From a virus, in IMG/VR virus record IMGVR_UViG_3300037104_000199, positions 1 to 53,148 of that record: DNA of 53,148 bases. One strand, 5' to 3'. Under the pieces are notes generated by a model. The model did not search any database. It was not told the DNA's origin and worked only from the letters and a program-made list of their open reading frames with translations. Of the stretch, positions 8,364 through 16,139 are shown in pieces. A program made the position numbers and the translations under genes. Each line of letters starts with the position of its first letter. Within the stretch, counting starts at the first letter, position 1.

Positions 8364-9374
8364 ATGGTTAAGAAAAATACCCCTATAAATAATCAATCAG
8401 CTATTGATGCGGCCATTTCTCAGATTGAGAAGCAGTTTGGTATGGGCTCTATTATGCGCTTTGGGTCTATGGAAAGGCAGTCTGTAGATGTTATACCTAC
8501 GGGTTCTTTGGCTCTTGATGCCGCATTGGGTGTCGGGGGAATTCCTAGAGGTAGAATAACGGAAATTTATGGGTCTGAATCGGCTGGTAAGAGTACCCTC
8601 TGTCAACATATTCTAGCAGAGGCACAGAAGGCGGGGGGAAAAGTTGCTTACATAGATGTAGAGCAAACATTAGACCCTGCGTACGCAAAAGCGTGCGGAT
8701 TAGATATAGATGAAATGTACATCAGCCAGCCGGATACAGGAGAACAAGCTTTACAAATAGCAGAGCATCTTATTAACTCTGGAGCTATTACTTGTGTAAT
8801 TGTTGACTCTGTTGCCGCACTTTTACCCAAGGCTGAGATTGAGGGGGAGATTGGGGATTCCTATGTAGGTGTTCAGGCTCGTCTTATGAGTCAAGCTCTT
8901 AGAAAGTTAGCAGGAGCAGTCAATAGAACTAATACTGCCTTAATCTTTACTAATCAACTTAGAGAAAAGATTGGTTTTACCCGGGGAAATCCAGAAATTG
9001 TTTCCGGGGGGAAAGCTCTTAAGTACTATGCTAGTGTTCGGTTAGATGTGCGAAAAATTGAAACACTCCTAGTAGGAGACTCTTCTAGTGGCATACGTTC
9101 TAAGGTAAAGGTAGTCAAGAATAAAGTTGCCCCTCCCTTTAGAGTTGCTGAGTTTGATATCACTTTCGGTGAAGGAATTTCGCGCGAAGGGGATATTCTT
9201 GATATAGCTGTAGAGCATAAGTTAGTAGATAAGGCAGGAGCCTGGTACAGCTATGGTGAGACACGAGTAGGCCAGGGTAGGGAGCAAAGTAAGGAATATC
9301 TGCGTAACAACCCAGAGGTCCTTACAGGTTTAGAAAATCAACTAAGACATAAGTTATTTGGAGAGGAGCTTTAG
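8364..9374 (+). CDS. recA: RecA recombinase
   Basis: Strand-exchange ATPase for phage recombination and repair. Walker A is G70-T78 (GSESAGKST), the Walker B strand is CVIVDSV, and the L2 loop region contains TNQLREKIG. The DNA-binding L1/L2 core is bacterial RecA-like rather than UvsX-like. The 336-residue length is slightly short because the C-terminal acidic tail of cellular RecA is reduced. The ATG has AAGGAGACTT upstream, and the gene runs directly into the next small gene (TAG immediately followed by ATG). Confidence 0.97.
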   Translation: MVKKNTPINNQSAIDAAISQIEKQFGMGSIMRFGSMERQSVDVIPTGSLALDAALGVGGIPRGRITEIYGSESAGKSTLCQHILAEAQKAGGKVAYIDVEQTLDPAYAKACGLDIDEMYISQPDTGEQALQIAEHLINSGAITCVIVDSVAALLPKAEIEGEIGDSYVGVQARLMSQALRKLAGAVNRTNTALIFTNQLREKIGFTRGNPEIVSGGKALKYYASVRLDVRKIETLLVGDSSSGIRSKVKVVKNKVAPPFRVAEFDITFGEGISREGDILDIAVEHKLVDKAGAWYSYGETRVGQGREQSKEYLRNNPEVLTGLENQLRHKLFGEEL

Positions 9375-9671
9375 ATGGCAATAACACCAGAGGAGTTTAT
9401 TAAGGGCGCGGAGGAAAAGGCTCCAGAACAACAGTGGAGACATAGGTGGTTTACTACTATCATTCCTTGTGGTAATTTAAATGAACCCCTTGTATGTAAT
9501 TATTGCCCCAATTGTCGGGCAATATATACACAGGCTGTTGCCGTACCTATGTATGATAACGCAGGGGGAATGTACGAAAGATACTCGGGGCAGTTGATAC
9601 AAAGTGATCTAGCTACAATCAGTAAGCTAGACCTTCCTAAAAATGGCTGTGAAGGACCAGAGGGCATATAG
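9375..9671 (+). CDS. Small protein with CxxC zinc knuckle
   Basis: A 98-residue unknown protein with a CPNC motif and further cysteines (IPCG, CNYC, GCEG) that could form one zinc site. It starts at the base after the recA stop and ends in TAGTG, sharing a base with the GTG start of the next gene, so all three genes after recA are co-translated. No family is recognised. Confidence 0.75.
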   Translation: MAITPEEFIKGAEEKAPEQQWRHRWFTTIIPCGNLNEPLVCNYCPNCRAIYTQAVAVPMYDNAGGMYERYSGQLIQSDLATISKLDLPKNGCEGPEGI

Positions 9672-9895
9672 TGGGTGAAACTAAAGTGGGGGTTCGTCCA
9701 CCCCGTTGCCCAATCTGTAATGGTATCGTGAGGCCGGACGGTAGTGCCTACAATTGGGAACTGACACCTGAGCATCCTGGCAGATTCAATGACGCCCCCT
9801 GGTATGGTTGGAGGTGTGAGCAGTGCCAGAGGTTATTTAAAACTGAGGTTTTGTGGTCAGGGCACAAATGCGGGGAGAACAGAAATGACAACTGA
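9671..9895 (+). CDS. Small double-CxxC zinc-ribbon protein
   Basis: 74 residues from a GTG start overlapping the preceding stop. CPIC near residue 13 and CEQC near residue 49 form a classic zinc-ribbon spacing. Unknown function. Its downstream end overlaps the next ATG by 11 bases. Confidence 0.75.
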   Translation: MGETKVGVRPPRCPICNGIVRPDGSAYNWELTPEHPGRFNDAPWYGWRCEQCQRLFKTEVLWSGHKCGENRNDN

Positions 9896-10103
9896 TCAAT
9901 GTAGTATTTGTGGAACTTATAGCTATTTAGCACTTCCTAAGTATCATAGCCCCTTCTATAACTCCTATGAGGGCTACAGAACGCCCTCTAAGGACTGTAG
10001 GTTTAGGGAATGGTCAGATAGGTACCATGTATGCTGGACTTGTAGATGTGGGCATACTTGGCAAACTGATATTGGATACACAGTAGACAATAAAAAAATA
10101 TAG
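9885..10103 (+). CDS. Small zinc-finger protein, last gene of recA operon
   Basis: 72 residues from the ATG at 9885, preceded by GGGGAG; a longer in-frame extension to 9789 lies wholly within the preceding gene and is unlikely. Cysteine pairs CSIC (residues 6-9) and CWTC...C near residue 50 suggest zinc binding. It ends just before the terminator at 10113. Confidence 0.72.
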   Translation: MTTDQCSICGTYSYLALPKYHSPFYNSYEGYRTPSKDCRFREWSDRYHVCWTCRCGHTWQTDIGYTVDNKKI

Positions 10104-10112
10104 GTTAAATAG

Positions 10113-10144
10113 AAAGACCCTAAGCATTTCGCTTAGGGTCTTTT
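10113..10144. terminator. Bidirectional hairpin terminator
   Basis: AAAGACCCTAAGC, loop ATTTC, GCTTAGGGTCTTTT: a 13-bp perfect stem flanked by A-run and T-run, so it can stop transcription from both the recA operon and the facing minus-strand operon. Confidence 0.95.
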
Positions 10145-10154
10145 ACTATGCTTA

Positions 10155-10616
10155 TTACTTCTGATAGTCTATCTGATACTTAGGAGGCATGGAACGGTTG
10201 GAGGCTTTCTTAGAGGCTTCTGCAACCTTACCAAAAGCTAACTTGTAATCATAACTCTTGTAGTCCCCATCATTCCAAAATCTAAGTTCTGGCTCAGGAA
10301 CTGGCTTAGCTCTGGAAATCCAAAGCTCTTCCTTCTTGATTGCCCAGTCCTGGTATGTTCGTGCCTTAGAGATTTCCTGCCCCACCTTGCGGCTGTACAC
10401 GTCTGTAGAGGCACACTTAGAAGAACCCCCAGCAAGGATACCATCCTCAAAGAGGGCGCGGGTGATGGTCTTCATTCCCTTAAAGATAGTAACTAAGACT
10501 GCCCCATTATCTAAGTAATGAACTGAGATAGGAAGGCCATACTCAGAAGGCTTCACCAACTGAGCCAGCTTCTCGCTGTACTTAACCATATCACTGAATG
10601 TCTGTTCCTTTGCCAT
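10155..10616 (-). CDS. Conserved-looking protein of unknown function
   Basis: 153 residues, predominantly charged and soluble, last gene of the leftward small-gene operon and ending at the shared terminator. Start at 10616 preceded by AAAGGAG. The C-terminal 60 residues are lysine- and aromatic-rich (FWNDGDYKSYDYKLAFGK). No catalytic motif or domain is recognised. Confidence 0.75.
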   Translation of the reverse strand: MAKEQTFSDMVKYSEKLAQLVKPSEYGLPISVHYLDNGAVLVTIFKGMKTITRALFEDGILAGGSSKCASTDVYSRKVGQEISKARTYQDWAIKKEELWISRAKPVPEPELRFWNDGDYKSYDYKLAFGKVAEASKKASNRSMPPKYQIDYQK

Positions 10617-10626
10617 TTCAACTCCT

Positions 10627-10806
10627 TTATGCTTGTAGTGTTTTTATTAAACCTGCAACTAAACTAATTGCTATTATCCACACCCAGTACTTAGGAGCTA
10701 TACCCAAGCTCCAGTCTGGATGGAAGTTATATCCTTGAAATGATTGGTGCCTTCTAGTTACTCTTACCTTATGCCCATAGACTAAATGCTTGTAACCATA
10801 CTTCAT
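10627..10806 (-). CDS. Small single-span membrane protein
   Basis: 59 residues: a basic N-terminal half (GHKVRVTRRHQ) and one C-terminal transmembrane segment (YWVWIIAISLVAGLI). It starts three bases after the stop of the upstream gene. Unknown role; basic-in topology is suggested by the positive charges before the span. Confidence 0.6.
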   Translation of the reverse strand: MKYGYKHLVYGHKVRVTRRHQSFQGYNFHPDWSLGIAPKYWVWIIAISLVAGLIKTLQA

Positions 10807-10808
10807 AG

Positions 10809-10967
10809 TTAGTCACCCTTTTCTCGGGCAATAAGGAAGTCCATAATAGTTTCTCGCCATGCTCCTAATAGGTCATCATAACTTACATCATCACCCATAG
10901 ACCTCTTTTGTAGCCATTGGGTAAACTCATAAATCAACTCAAAATTATCATCAAACTCATCATACAT
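10809..10967 (-). CDS. Small acidic protein
   Basis: 52 residues beginning MYDEFDDNFELIYEF, with a central amphipathic stretch. Its ATG overlaps the stop of the upstream gene (TAATG) and GAGAGA precedes it. Unknown function. Confidence 0.6.
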   Translation of the reverse strand: MYDEFDDNFELIYEFTQWLQKRSMGDDVSYDDLLGAWRETIMDFLIAREKGD

Positions 10968-11185
10968 TAGTCTCTCAAACTCCTTAGTGTTGCATCAATT
11001 TCAAAATGGGGCATATTATTAGCATCCAAAGCAACCTTAGTATTCATAAGAGTAATAGTAACAGATGTTTCCATATACTCTATGTGCCCTAAAAGCTGTA
11101 AGGCTGTACAATCCTTCAAGGTACACCCATATTGTGTATGCTCCCTCCTTACCTTGTCCATTGTAGTATGATTTAGCTTATACAT
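10967..11185 (-). CDS. Small protein of unknown function
   Basis: 72 residues with two closely spaced cysteines (GCTLKDC) and no recognisable domain. Start at 11185 preceded by GAGGGAAA. Coupled to the next gene by TAATG. Confidence 0.6.
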   Translation of the reverse strand: MYKLNHTTMDKVRREHTQYGCTLKDCTALQLLGHIEYMETSVTITLMNTKVALDANNMPHFEIDATLRSLRD

Positions 11186-11259
11186 TTTCCCTCACTTTCA
11201 TTATATTTAGTAGTAGTTTACTATACATTAGTAGTCAATTATGACTACTTTCCTTACAA

Positions 11260-11610
11260 TTAGTCGAGTTTGACTAACCTTTTAATGCGCTCCCAAAAGT
11301 GGTGCAATCTATAAGAAAATGTCTTAGGGGTTTCAAGAGCGTTTCTATAACAGACTGAACATATAGTTACACTTTGTTCCTTAGGACCAGTAAGGGGGTT
11401 GTCAGTAAGTTCTAAAAGATAGATTGCTCTATTACAGAAATAACAATGTTCCTGGGGGTGTAAAACTTCATGCTCTAAGGCATCAACTTCTGTACCTAAC
11501 CAGTCATGGCATATGTTACATATAAAAATATCGGGCGTAACATTGACAACTCTTGTAGGATTCTTATCTTCATCCCCACTAATAAATAACTCAAATAAGT
11601 CTTGGTTCAT
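11260..11610 (-). CDS. Zinc-binding protein with three CxxC-type knuckles
   Basis: 116 residues containing CNICHDW..H..H, CYFC and CSVC, enough for two zinc sites. The C-terminal tail is basic (WERIKRLVKLD). Its start is two bases downstream of the stop of a 32-residue membrane peptide gene. No family is recognised; such modules in phages often contact DNA, RNA or proteins. Confidence 0.7.
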   Translation of the reverse strand: MNQDLFELFISGDEDKNPTRVVNVTPDIFICNICHDWLGTEVDALEHEVLHPQEHCYFCNRAIYLLELTDNPLTGPKEQSVTICSVCYRNALETPKTFSYRLHHFWERIKRLVKLD

Positions 11611-11612
11611 AG

Positions 11613-11711
11613 TTAGGACTTACTACTTAGGTTATCTAGTATAATCCCTACAGAAATTCCAGTAACAAACATAATGGCACCCACTATAACAAGCAATGTG
11701 TCACTATACAT
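11613..11711 (-). CDS. Membrane micropeptide, 32 residues
   Basis: Almost the whole peptide is one hydrophobic span (LLVIVGAIMFVTGISVGIIL) with polar ends. Its ATG overlaps the stop of the upstream gene by eight bases and it ends two bases before the next start, so it is translated within the operon. Function unknown. Confidence 0.6.
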   Translation of the reverse strand: MYSDTLLVIVGAIMFVTGISVGIILDNLSSKS

Positions 11712-11937
11712 AAAAATTATCTCTAGGGTTATTCCTTGGAAGAGCGTCCTCATAACTAACATCTGTATCCGTGTCACACTCCCCACAATTGAACCAACTA
11801 AAGTTACTGTAGGTCAACATGAACCCAGTCTGAGTACTACCACAAACGGGGCAAAAATAATCCGTTTCAAATTCATCATCTGGACCAGCTATCTCATACT
11901 CTCTACCAGTAACTCCTGGTGGGTAGTTATCATACAT
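11704..11937 (-). CDS. Small zinc-ribbon protein
   Basis: 77 residues from the ATG at 11937, which has AAAGGAG at ideal spacing; an upstream in-frame ATG at 11967 lacks one. CPVCGS and CGEC, 21 residues apart, form a zinc ribbon. The N-terminus is acidic and proline-rich. Unknown function. Confidence 0.72.
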   Translation of the reverse strand: MYDNYPPGVTGREYEIAGPDDEFETDYFCPVCGSTQTGFMLTYSNFSWFNCGECDTDTDVSYEDALPRNNPRDNFYV

Positions 11938-12009
11938 TGTAATCTCCTTTCTTAAAACGAGGGCCAACGGGCCTTGGACTATATGTTAACTCTATTCTAA
12001 CTGTGCTAA

Positions 12010-12315
12010 CTATTCTGTGTGGGCGTTGTGCTTTTCCCAGTAAGTTGTACTAAAGAGTTCCTCTACCTCTTTCTCTAATTCAACTATCCTATCTTTTAGT
12101 TCTTTTATTTTATCTTGGGCTTTATTCCAGCCATGATCATTTCCGCGCCACCAAGCAGGATGAGCCCCATCTGTTGCGTCAAATTCTGGGTTATCATAGA
12201 CACCATAATGATGACCACCTACCCACTCCCCAGGAATATTCTCCGCGCGAATTTCATCCCATACCCTTGTTTCATAATTCCATAATGCCCATCTAGGATT
12301 TCCTATATTAGTCAT
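12010..12315 (-). CDS. Unknown protein with C-terminal coiled coil
   Basis: 101 residues. The N-terminal half is tryptophan- and histidine-rich (WVGGHHYGVYD, HPAWWRGNDHGW). Residues about 64-88 are a heptad-like helix (KIKELKDRIVELEKEVEEL). It overlaps the upstream gene by eight bases. Unknown function. Confidence 0.68.
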   Translation of the reverse strand: MTNIGNPRWALWNYETRVWDEIRAENIPGEWVGGHHYGVYDNPEFDATDGAHPAWWRGNDHGWNKAQDKIKELKDRIVELEKEVEELFSTTYWEKHNAHTE

Positions 12316-12535
12316 TAGTATCTCTCCTTAGAGCTTCCCAAGCTATGTTAGATTCTACAGAATGATTACCCCTGTAATCCATACCAGCAATTTGTTCTAG
12401 GGCAAGTATTAAATTAGCTATCCTCTTGTTTTCATATAATTTACATGCGCCAATAATAAATTCAGAACAGTATATACCAGGACCTTCTTGCGGCCCATGA
12501 TTATGTACCCCTGTTGGGGGAGTATTATACTTCAT
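12308..12535 (-). CDS. Small protein of unknown function
   Basis: 75 residues with histidine/cysteine residues near the N-terminus (HNHGPQEGPGIYC). Its start lies inside the 3' end of the upstream 54-residue gene (11-base overlap), a sign of coupling. No domain is recognised. Confidence 0.62.
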   Translation of the reverse strand: MKYNTPPTGVHNHGPQEGPGIYCSEFIIGACKLYENKRIANLILALEQIAGMDYRGNHSVESNIAWEALRRDTND

Positions 12536-12689
12536 CGACTAATTCCTTTGCCCAAGACTCTAACTCTTTTGCGCGGTCTTCCTGTGTTTGAGAAATTCCC
12601 CACCAACCATAGTAATTTCTGGGGGGATCAATAACTATCTTTAGGTCTATAAGTTTTTTAATTGGTTTAGCATATTTAATCTCAGTCAT
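12525..12689 (-). CDS. Small protein of unknown function
   Basis: 54 residues, basic N-terminus and acidic helical C-terminus (EDRAKELESWAKELVDEV). It overlaps both neighbours (8 and 11 bases), which supports it being translated although it is short. Confidence 0.55.
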   Translation of the reverse strand: MTEIKYAKPIKKLIDLKIVIDPPRNYYGWWGISQTQEDRAKELESWAKELVDEV

Positions 12690-12978
12690 TGGATACCTTA
12701 TCTACTCCCTGTGTTAGAGCTATTAGTAAATCGTCTGCTTCATTTGGCTGCCAACAGTTGCGCCACTTTAATACTTTATAGATACTGTCTTTATTTAAAG
12801 CGCCCCCAGATAGATCAAACTGTTTATCTTTAAATCCTGCTGCATACCCATTATTATAGGCAGTAAGAAATTCGCCCCACAAAGCTAGACCACCATTTAG
12901 TGTTCCTCTTAGGTATCTTATTGCTTCATCTTTACAACAAGGTGTTTTTCTTTTATGCGCCCCATTATGTTCAATCAT
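12682..12978 (-). CDS. Unknown protein
   Basis: 98 residues starting at the ATG preceded by GGGAGG, which overlaps the upstream stop (ATGA). Contains a CC pair near residue 15 and a tryptophan-rich centre. No domain is recognised. Confidence 0.65.
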   Translation of the reverse strand: MIEHNGAHKRKTPCCKDEAIRYLRGTLNGGLALWGEFLTAYNNGYAAGFKDKQFDLSGGALNKDSIYKVLKWRNCWQPNEADDLLIALTQGVDKVSND

Positions 12979-13199
12979 TCGTCCTCCCAAAGTTCAATAC
13001 CGCGCGCCCTAAATAATTCAACAATTATAGGATCATCTAAATACCTATCAAGGGATTCAGATTCAGTATCCCAATCACCAGCTTCAAGCGCGTCAATAAG
13101 ATCACCTAAGACACTTCGCTTAATATCGTCACTTGCTTTGGCGGCAATAAGGCCGTCAGCAACTTTATCAAATATTTCTTCACCAGATGCCCATACCAC
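12975..13199 (-). CDS. Small acidic helical protein
   Basis: 74 residues, GTG start overlapping the upstream stop (TAGTG). Strongly acidic and leucine/isoleucine-rich, predicted helical throughout. Unknown function. Confidence 0.62.
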   Translation of the reverse strand: MVWASGEEIFDKVADGLIAAKASDDIKRSVLGDLIDALEAGDWDTESESLDRYLDDPIIVELFRARGIELWEDE

Positions 13200-13450
13200 T
13201 AGTTACTCCTTTCGGGGGAGTGTAATTCCCCGCAGCTACAGTCGGGGCAATTTTCAATATCCCAGTTAGTGTCCCTAATAGGAGTCAGGGTATACCCGGC
13301 AGCAGTAAGGGAGTTTAACATAACTTCACCAGTACGACGGGGCGGATAATACATAGTGTCTATCCCTGGGCCATGATCATTAACATAAGCAACAACTGCC
13401 GCATGTTTGGCGCGTTCTAAGACCATAAACAAGTCTTCTAAAGTATTCAT
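13199..13450 (-). CDS. Small protein with C-terminal cysteine motif
   Basis: 83 residues. The first 45 residues look helical (EDLFMVLERAKHAAVVAYV) and the C-terminus carries CPDCSCGELH, a possible metal site. Unknown function. Confidence 0.62.
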   Translation of the reverse strand: MNTLEDLFMVLERAKHAAVVAYVNDHGPGIDTMYYPPRRTGEVMLNSLTAAGYTLTPIRDTNWDIENCPDCSCGELHSPERSN

Positions 13451-13477
13451 TTGCTACTCCACCGCTATAAAGTTATG

Positions 13478-13660
13478 TTAAATAAATCGTCCAATCAAAG
13501 CACTAATACCTAAGAAGGCTATAAACCCAATTAGGGAGACTACAAAAAGAATTGGACCAACACTTATAGCAAAAATAATACTTGCGACAAGGAAAATTAA
13601 AGCTGCTGAAAGAAATCCTGCCCCTGTGATAGTTCCGATTACCCAGTCACTTAACTCCAT
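13478..13660 (-). CDS. Small two-span membrane protein, first gene of its operon
   Basis: 60 residues that are nearly all hydrophobic: two adjacent membrane spans (about residues 15-35 and 38-57) with few charges. First gene after the promoter at 13726-13754. GAGGAG-type ribosome-binding site. Unknown role. Confidence 0.65.
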   Translation of the reverse strand: MELSDWVIGTITGAGFLSAALIFLVASIIFAISVGPILFVVSLIGFIAFLGISALIGRFI

Positions 13661-13725
13661 AATATACTCCTCTCTCTATACAAGGTCTAACGACCCGGCG
13701 CCCAACCTGAGCGCCTGTTAGTGTC

Positions 13726-13754
13726 AACATAACACAAGGACGACCCACTGTCAA
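13726..13754 (-). promoter_or_regulatory. Strong sigma70-like promoter, leftward
   Basis: TTGACA, 17 bp, TATGTT with CTTGTGT before the -10. Drives the small-gene operon 10.15-13.66 kb. Confidence 0.82.
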
Positions 13755-13779
13755 GGACTTTCTTTGGCGTCCCTTAAAC

Positions 13780-13811
13780 AAAAAAACTGACCCCCCAGTG
13801 AAGGGGGCCAG
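13780..13811 (-). terminator. Rho-independent terminator, leftward
   Basis: On the minus strand CTGGCCCCC, loop TTCACT, GGGGGGTCAG, then seven T. It separates the micropeptide genes upstream from the promoter of the next operon. Confidence 0.9.
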
Positions 13812-13827
13812 AAGGTAACCCAGACCC

Positions 13828-13893
13828 TTAGCGTCTAGGTATGTAATTTATGATAAGAATAACAATAATAACTACGATCAGTAGTTCAAGCAT
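13828..13893 (-). CDS. Membrane micropeptide, 21 residues
   Basis: A 21-residue peptide that is a single hydrophobic helix (LELLIVVIIVILIINY) capped by a basic tail (PRR). The ATG overlaps the stop of the 28-residue peptide upstream (TAATG). Expressed from the promoter at 14018 and ended by the terminator at 13780. Confidence 0.55.
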   Translation of the reverse strand: MLELLIVVIIVILIINYIPRR

Positions 13894-13979
13894 TATCTGC
13901 GCCAGAAATGGGTTAGTACTAGATCAACTATCAATACAACTAGTATTGCTATGAGAAGGGTATTGTCAGTAAAATTCAT
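13893..13979 (-). CDS. Membrane micropeptide, 28 residues
   Basis: 28 residues: a short polar N-terminus, one membrane span (LLIAILVVLIVDLVL) and a basic tail (WRR). AAGGAGG precedes the ATG, and the gene has its own consensus promoter and a downstream terminator, so this two-peptide unit is a dedicated transcript. Toxic or membrane-acting peptides fit this pattern, but that is speculation. Confidence 0.6.
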   Translation of the reverse strand: MNFTDNTLLIAILVVLIVDLVLTHFWRR

Positions 13980-14017
13980 TATGGTGACCTCCTTGCTCCA
14001 ACTTTAGGAACTTGTAT

Positions 14018-14046
14018 AGTCTACCACACTTATGAATAAATGTCAA
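14018..14046 (-). promoter_or_regulatory. Promoter of the micropeptide pair
   Basis: TTGACA, 17 bp, TAGACT with AGTGTGG just before the -10, the extended form shared by several promoters here. Confidence 0.82.
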
Positions 14047-14347
14047 GGGGTTTTTCTACCAGGAGCAATAAGCATTCCGGAGAATACAAGAACGAAAGAC
14101 AAGAAGGAAATTATTAGCATCTATATTGCCCCCTTTTCTACCAGAAGAATCTCTTCCTATACTATATATCCTACACCAAAGCGTCCTTTGTGTGGTTGCG
14201 GTAGGGTTCTGGTTGGGTAACAGAAAAGTTACAGATTGGTTTTCTAAAAAATCCTTAGAAAAACTGGAAAATACTTTCCTCGTAAATGTGTACAGTAACA
14301 GACGTCCGAATGAAAAAAACTAAGCCGGCGACTTATATATAATGGGG
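14047..14347. other. Intergenic stretch without a convincing gene
   Basis: Short plus-strand ORFs here lack ribosome-binding sites and look random. The stretch holds two GTAACAG copies (14217 and 14295), the second with a partial downstream TGAAA block, just left of the GC-rich island. Confidence 0.6.
14295..14324 (+). repeat. Degenerate copy of the GTAACAG/TGAAAGACGG element
   Basis: GTAACAG, 9 nt, TGAAA, then the match decays. It borders the left side of the GC-rich island. Confidence 0.45.
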
Positions 14348-14381
14348 GGGGAGTTATACACTTTGGAATGTATAACTCCCC
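14348..14381. terminator. 13-bp perfect hairpin at left edge of GC-rich island
   Basis: GGGGAGTTATACA and its exact reverse complement around an 8-nt loop. No strong T-tract follows, but its place 7 bp after the stop of the minus-strand island gene suggests a terminator or a transcript-end stabiliser. Confidence 0.6.
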
Positions 14382-14388
14382 GAATTAT

Positions 14389-14691
14389 TTACCTCGTTTC
14401 GATGGGCGAGAGGACGCATCCAAGCTTGTCAGCTAAGGAGCCCGCGATGCGAGCCGTTATCGGGGCCTCGGCGTGCATCCTATCCTGGGCAAGCCACAGA
14501 CCCGAGACAATCAGGCTAATCTCGGCAGCTGTTAGGTAGCAAGCGAATTCGTACTCCCGCGCATGCGCAGTGGGGGTACCGCATGCAGGTAGCCGGGTGA
14601 CATGGTCGAGGCAATGGGGGCCATGCATAGGCCGATCTGGCGCGTCCTGTTCGGACGCGTAAATTCGGTCCAGTAGTGAGGTGGAGTCCAT
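14389..14691 (-). CDS. Unknown protein in GC-rich island
   Basis: 100 residues, with histidines and cysteines clustered at residues 22-37 (MHGPHCLDHVTRLPACG) and a helical second half. AGGAGG precedes the ATG at good spacing. No domain is recognised. Codon use is GC-rich, unlike the phage genes around the island. Confidence 0.65.
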   Translation of the reverse strand: MDSTSLLDRIYASEQDAPDRPMHGPHCLDHVTRLPACGTPTAHAREYEFACYLTAAEISLIVSGLWLAQDRMHAEAPITARIAGSLADKLGCVLSPIETR

Positions 14692-14823
14692 GATCTAACC
14701 TCCTGCTATAAGGGCTGAGGTAGGGTCTAGAGCCTCAATTCTGGGCACGGGCGATTTCTGGGTTTGATTGTTGCGCGCCGATCCTATCGGCTGAGGTTAC
14801 TGATCGCTGGTCGCTGTAGCGTC

Positions 14824-15141
14824 CTAGACGGCCATAGCGGCGAGTAGGGCGTCTAGGTCATCTTGCGTCATACTCTTGACCTTTGCTCCTCGTGTTCCAC
14901 CCTCCACTATGATGGTGCGAGCGGCGAGGTTGACTCCTCGCAAGTCTGCCAGGGTCAACGGGATGGAGATTAGAGGTGCCTTGCCTGTTTCGACGTTGAC
15001 GGCGTTCTGCCGGACGACCTTGCCTTCGTCATCGCGGAAGGACGTTGCCTTGGCATTTGCAACAATGCCAGCAGCGCGAGAAGCAGCGGTAGCGCGGAGG
15101 GGACAGAGCCGGAAGTCAGAGGATCCAGTGAGAATAGCCAT
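14824..15141 (-). CDS. Unknown protein in GC-rich island
   Basis: 105 residues, alanine-rich, starting MAILTGSSDF after GGAGGAATCTCCT. Likely soluble. No family is recognised. Intact reading frame and good ribosome-binding site argue for a real gene; the flanking sequence up to 15600 is non-coding or decayed. Confidence 0.62.
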   Translation of the reverse strand: MAILTGSSDFRLCPLRATAASRAAGIVANAKATSFRDDEGKVVRQNAVNVETGKAPLISIPLTLADLRGVNLAARTIIVEGGTRGAKVKSMTQDDLDALLAAMAV

Positions 15142-15626
15142 AGGAGATTCCTCCAGCCTATGCCCAAAATTGAGACTCTAGACTAGTGCCCTATACCGCG
15201 CGCGGGTACTGATTCCGACGAAGCGTAGGGGGCTATTCGACTTGTTAAGGTGCGCTGGGCCTATACGATCCGGCGCCGACCATTTCGGCGGACCGCGGAA
15301 ACGACTGGGACAAACATACACATAGACTCCGCCGAATGCAATACCTATTTTGAGGCGATTTTGGGCGGGCTTCCCAGCTGTAGCAGGCGTACAGCCCAAA
15401 ATCGCTCCAGGCGACCGAATCCAGAGATTTTGGGTGTACGTGCGTCTGGACAGGATGCGCGCCGTAGCGTGGCCCTACGGTCGTCATGTAGCGGTACCGC
15501 CGGCCGATCCACCGATCGGACACCCCACCGGCTGTAATGCCCCAGGACGATTCTGGGCGTCTCCTACCCTCGGCCCATGCCGGGGCTGGCCGCGTTCCTG
15601 GCCCGCCGAAGCGTTCTCGACGAGTA
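15142..15626. other. GC-rich stretch without a supported gene; inverted repeat inside
   Basis: Several overlapping ORFs exist on both strands, as expected by chance in GC-rich DNA, but none has a ribosome-binding site and recognisable protein features. GATTTTGGGC (15357-15366) and its exact complement (15394-15403) form a 10-bp inverted repeat, and related GCCCAAAAT words recur at 15163 and 15424. Confidence 0.5.
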
Positions 15627-15893
15627 GTGGGCCGCTACAGCCAGATCGAGCCGCTCGCGCCAACGCACCAGACCGACGCCTTCGATTGCGTCTCTGAGGC
15701 CCAATCCACGTGGTTGCGCCGCCACGGTCTGCAAGCTCATCGATCCGATACGTGCAAGGTGTACGTGGTCTGCCGGCGAGATGAACCCGCGGTGGCTGGT
15801 TACTACGCGCTGGCGGCCGGATCCGTAGGCCACGAGACGGCTCCGCCGCGCCCCAGTACCCTCCGGGAATTATCACCTATATGCAAGGAGTGA
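15627..15893 (+). pseudogene. Truncated TacT-like GNAT acetyltransferase toxin
   Basis: The N-terminal third of a GNAT toxin of the TacT/AtaT type, enzymes that acetylate aminoacyl-tRNA. The segment FDCVSEAQSTWLRRHGLQ followed by YVVCRRDEP and VAGYYALAAGSV is the family hallmark. Homology stops near APPR, before the acetyl-CoA-binding motif, exactly where the sequence turns AT-rich, so the gene is cut by the island boundary. No intact antitoxin is visible upstream. Probable start GTG at 15627; almost certainly non-functional. Confidence 0.7.
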
Positions 15894-15946
15894 CATAAAG
15901 AAAACTTTATCCTTGCATTTATCTTTAATCTCTAGGTAACAGCAAC

Positions 15947-15976
15947 GTAACAGAAACTCAAATGAAAGACGGCTAG
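15947..15976 (+). repeat. GTAACAG-N9-TGAAAGACGG element at right edge of GC-rich island
   Basis: GTAACAG, 9 nt, TGAAAGACGGCTAG. A further GTAACAG lies 11 bp upstream. The TATTAA block is absent. Confidence 0.75.
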
Positions 15977-16013
15977 CATTATACTAATCATTTATTTATT
16001 TTGGTTAGTGTAA

Positions 16014-16043
16014 GTAACAGACTTTTATTTGAAAGACGGTTAC
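16014..16043 (+). repeat. GTAACAG-N9-TGAAAGACGG element
   Basis: GTAACAG, 9 nt, TGAAAGACGGTTAC; TAATCA replaces TATTAA at the -23 position. Confidence 0.8.
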
Positions 16044-16139
16044 GACTTTTGCGCGCCCAAAATGGGCTGACAATTCCCTATTCAATAATCCTAGTACAAC
16101 TATGCCCCAAAGGGGGGCATCATAAACATACAAATATCT

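Larger units (their letters stand above)
14389..15880. mobile_element. GC-rich island of foreign (host-like) DNA
   Basis: About 1.5 kb with a visibly higher GC content and a different codon style than the AT-rich sequence on both sides; the change is abrupt near 14390 and near 15880. It contains two minus-strand genes and a truncated actinobacterial-type GNAT toxin gene on the plus strand. GTAACAG elements flank both sides. No transposase, integrase or clear target duplication is visible, so the acquisition route is unknown. Confidence 0.65.

Noticed and set aside
15245-15876. Several overlapping ORFs of 70-130 codons on both strands in the GC-rich island
   Set aside because: GC-rich DNA gives long chance ORFs; only the GNAT-like frame shows family sequence and the others lack ribosome-binding sites.
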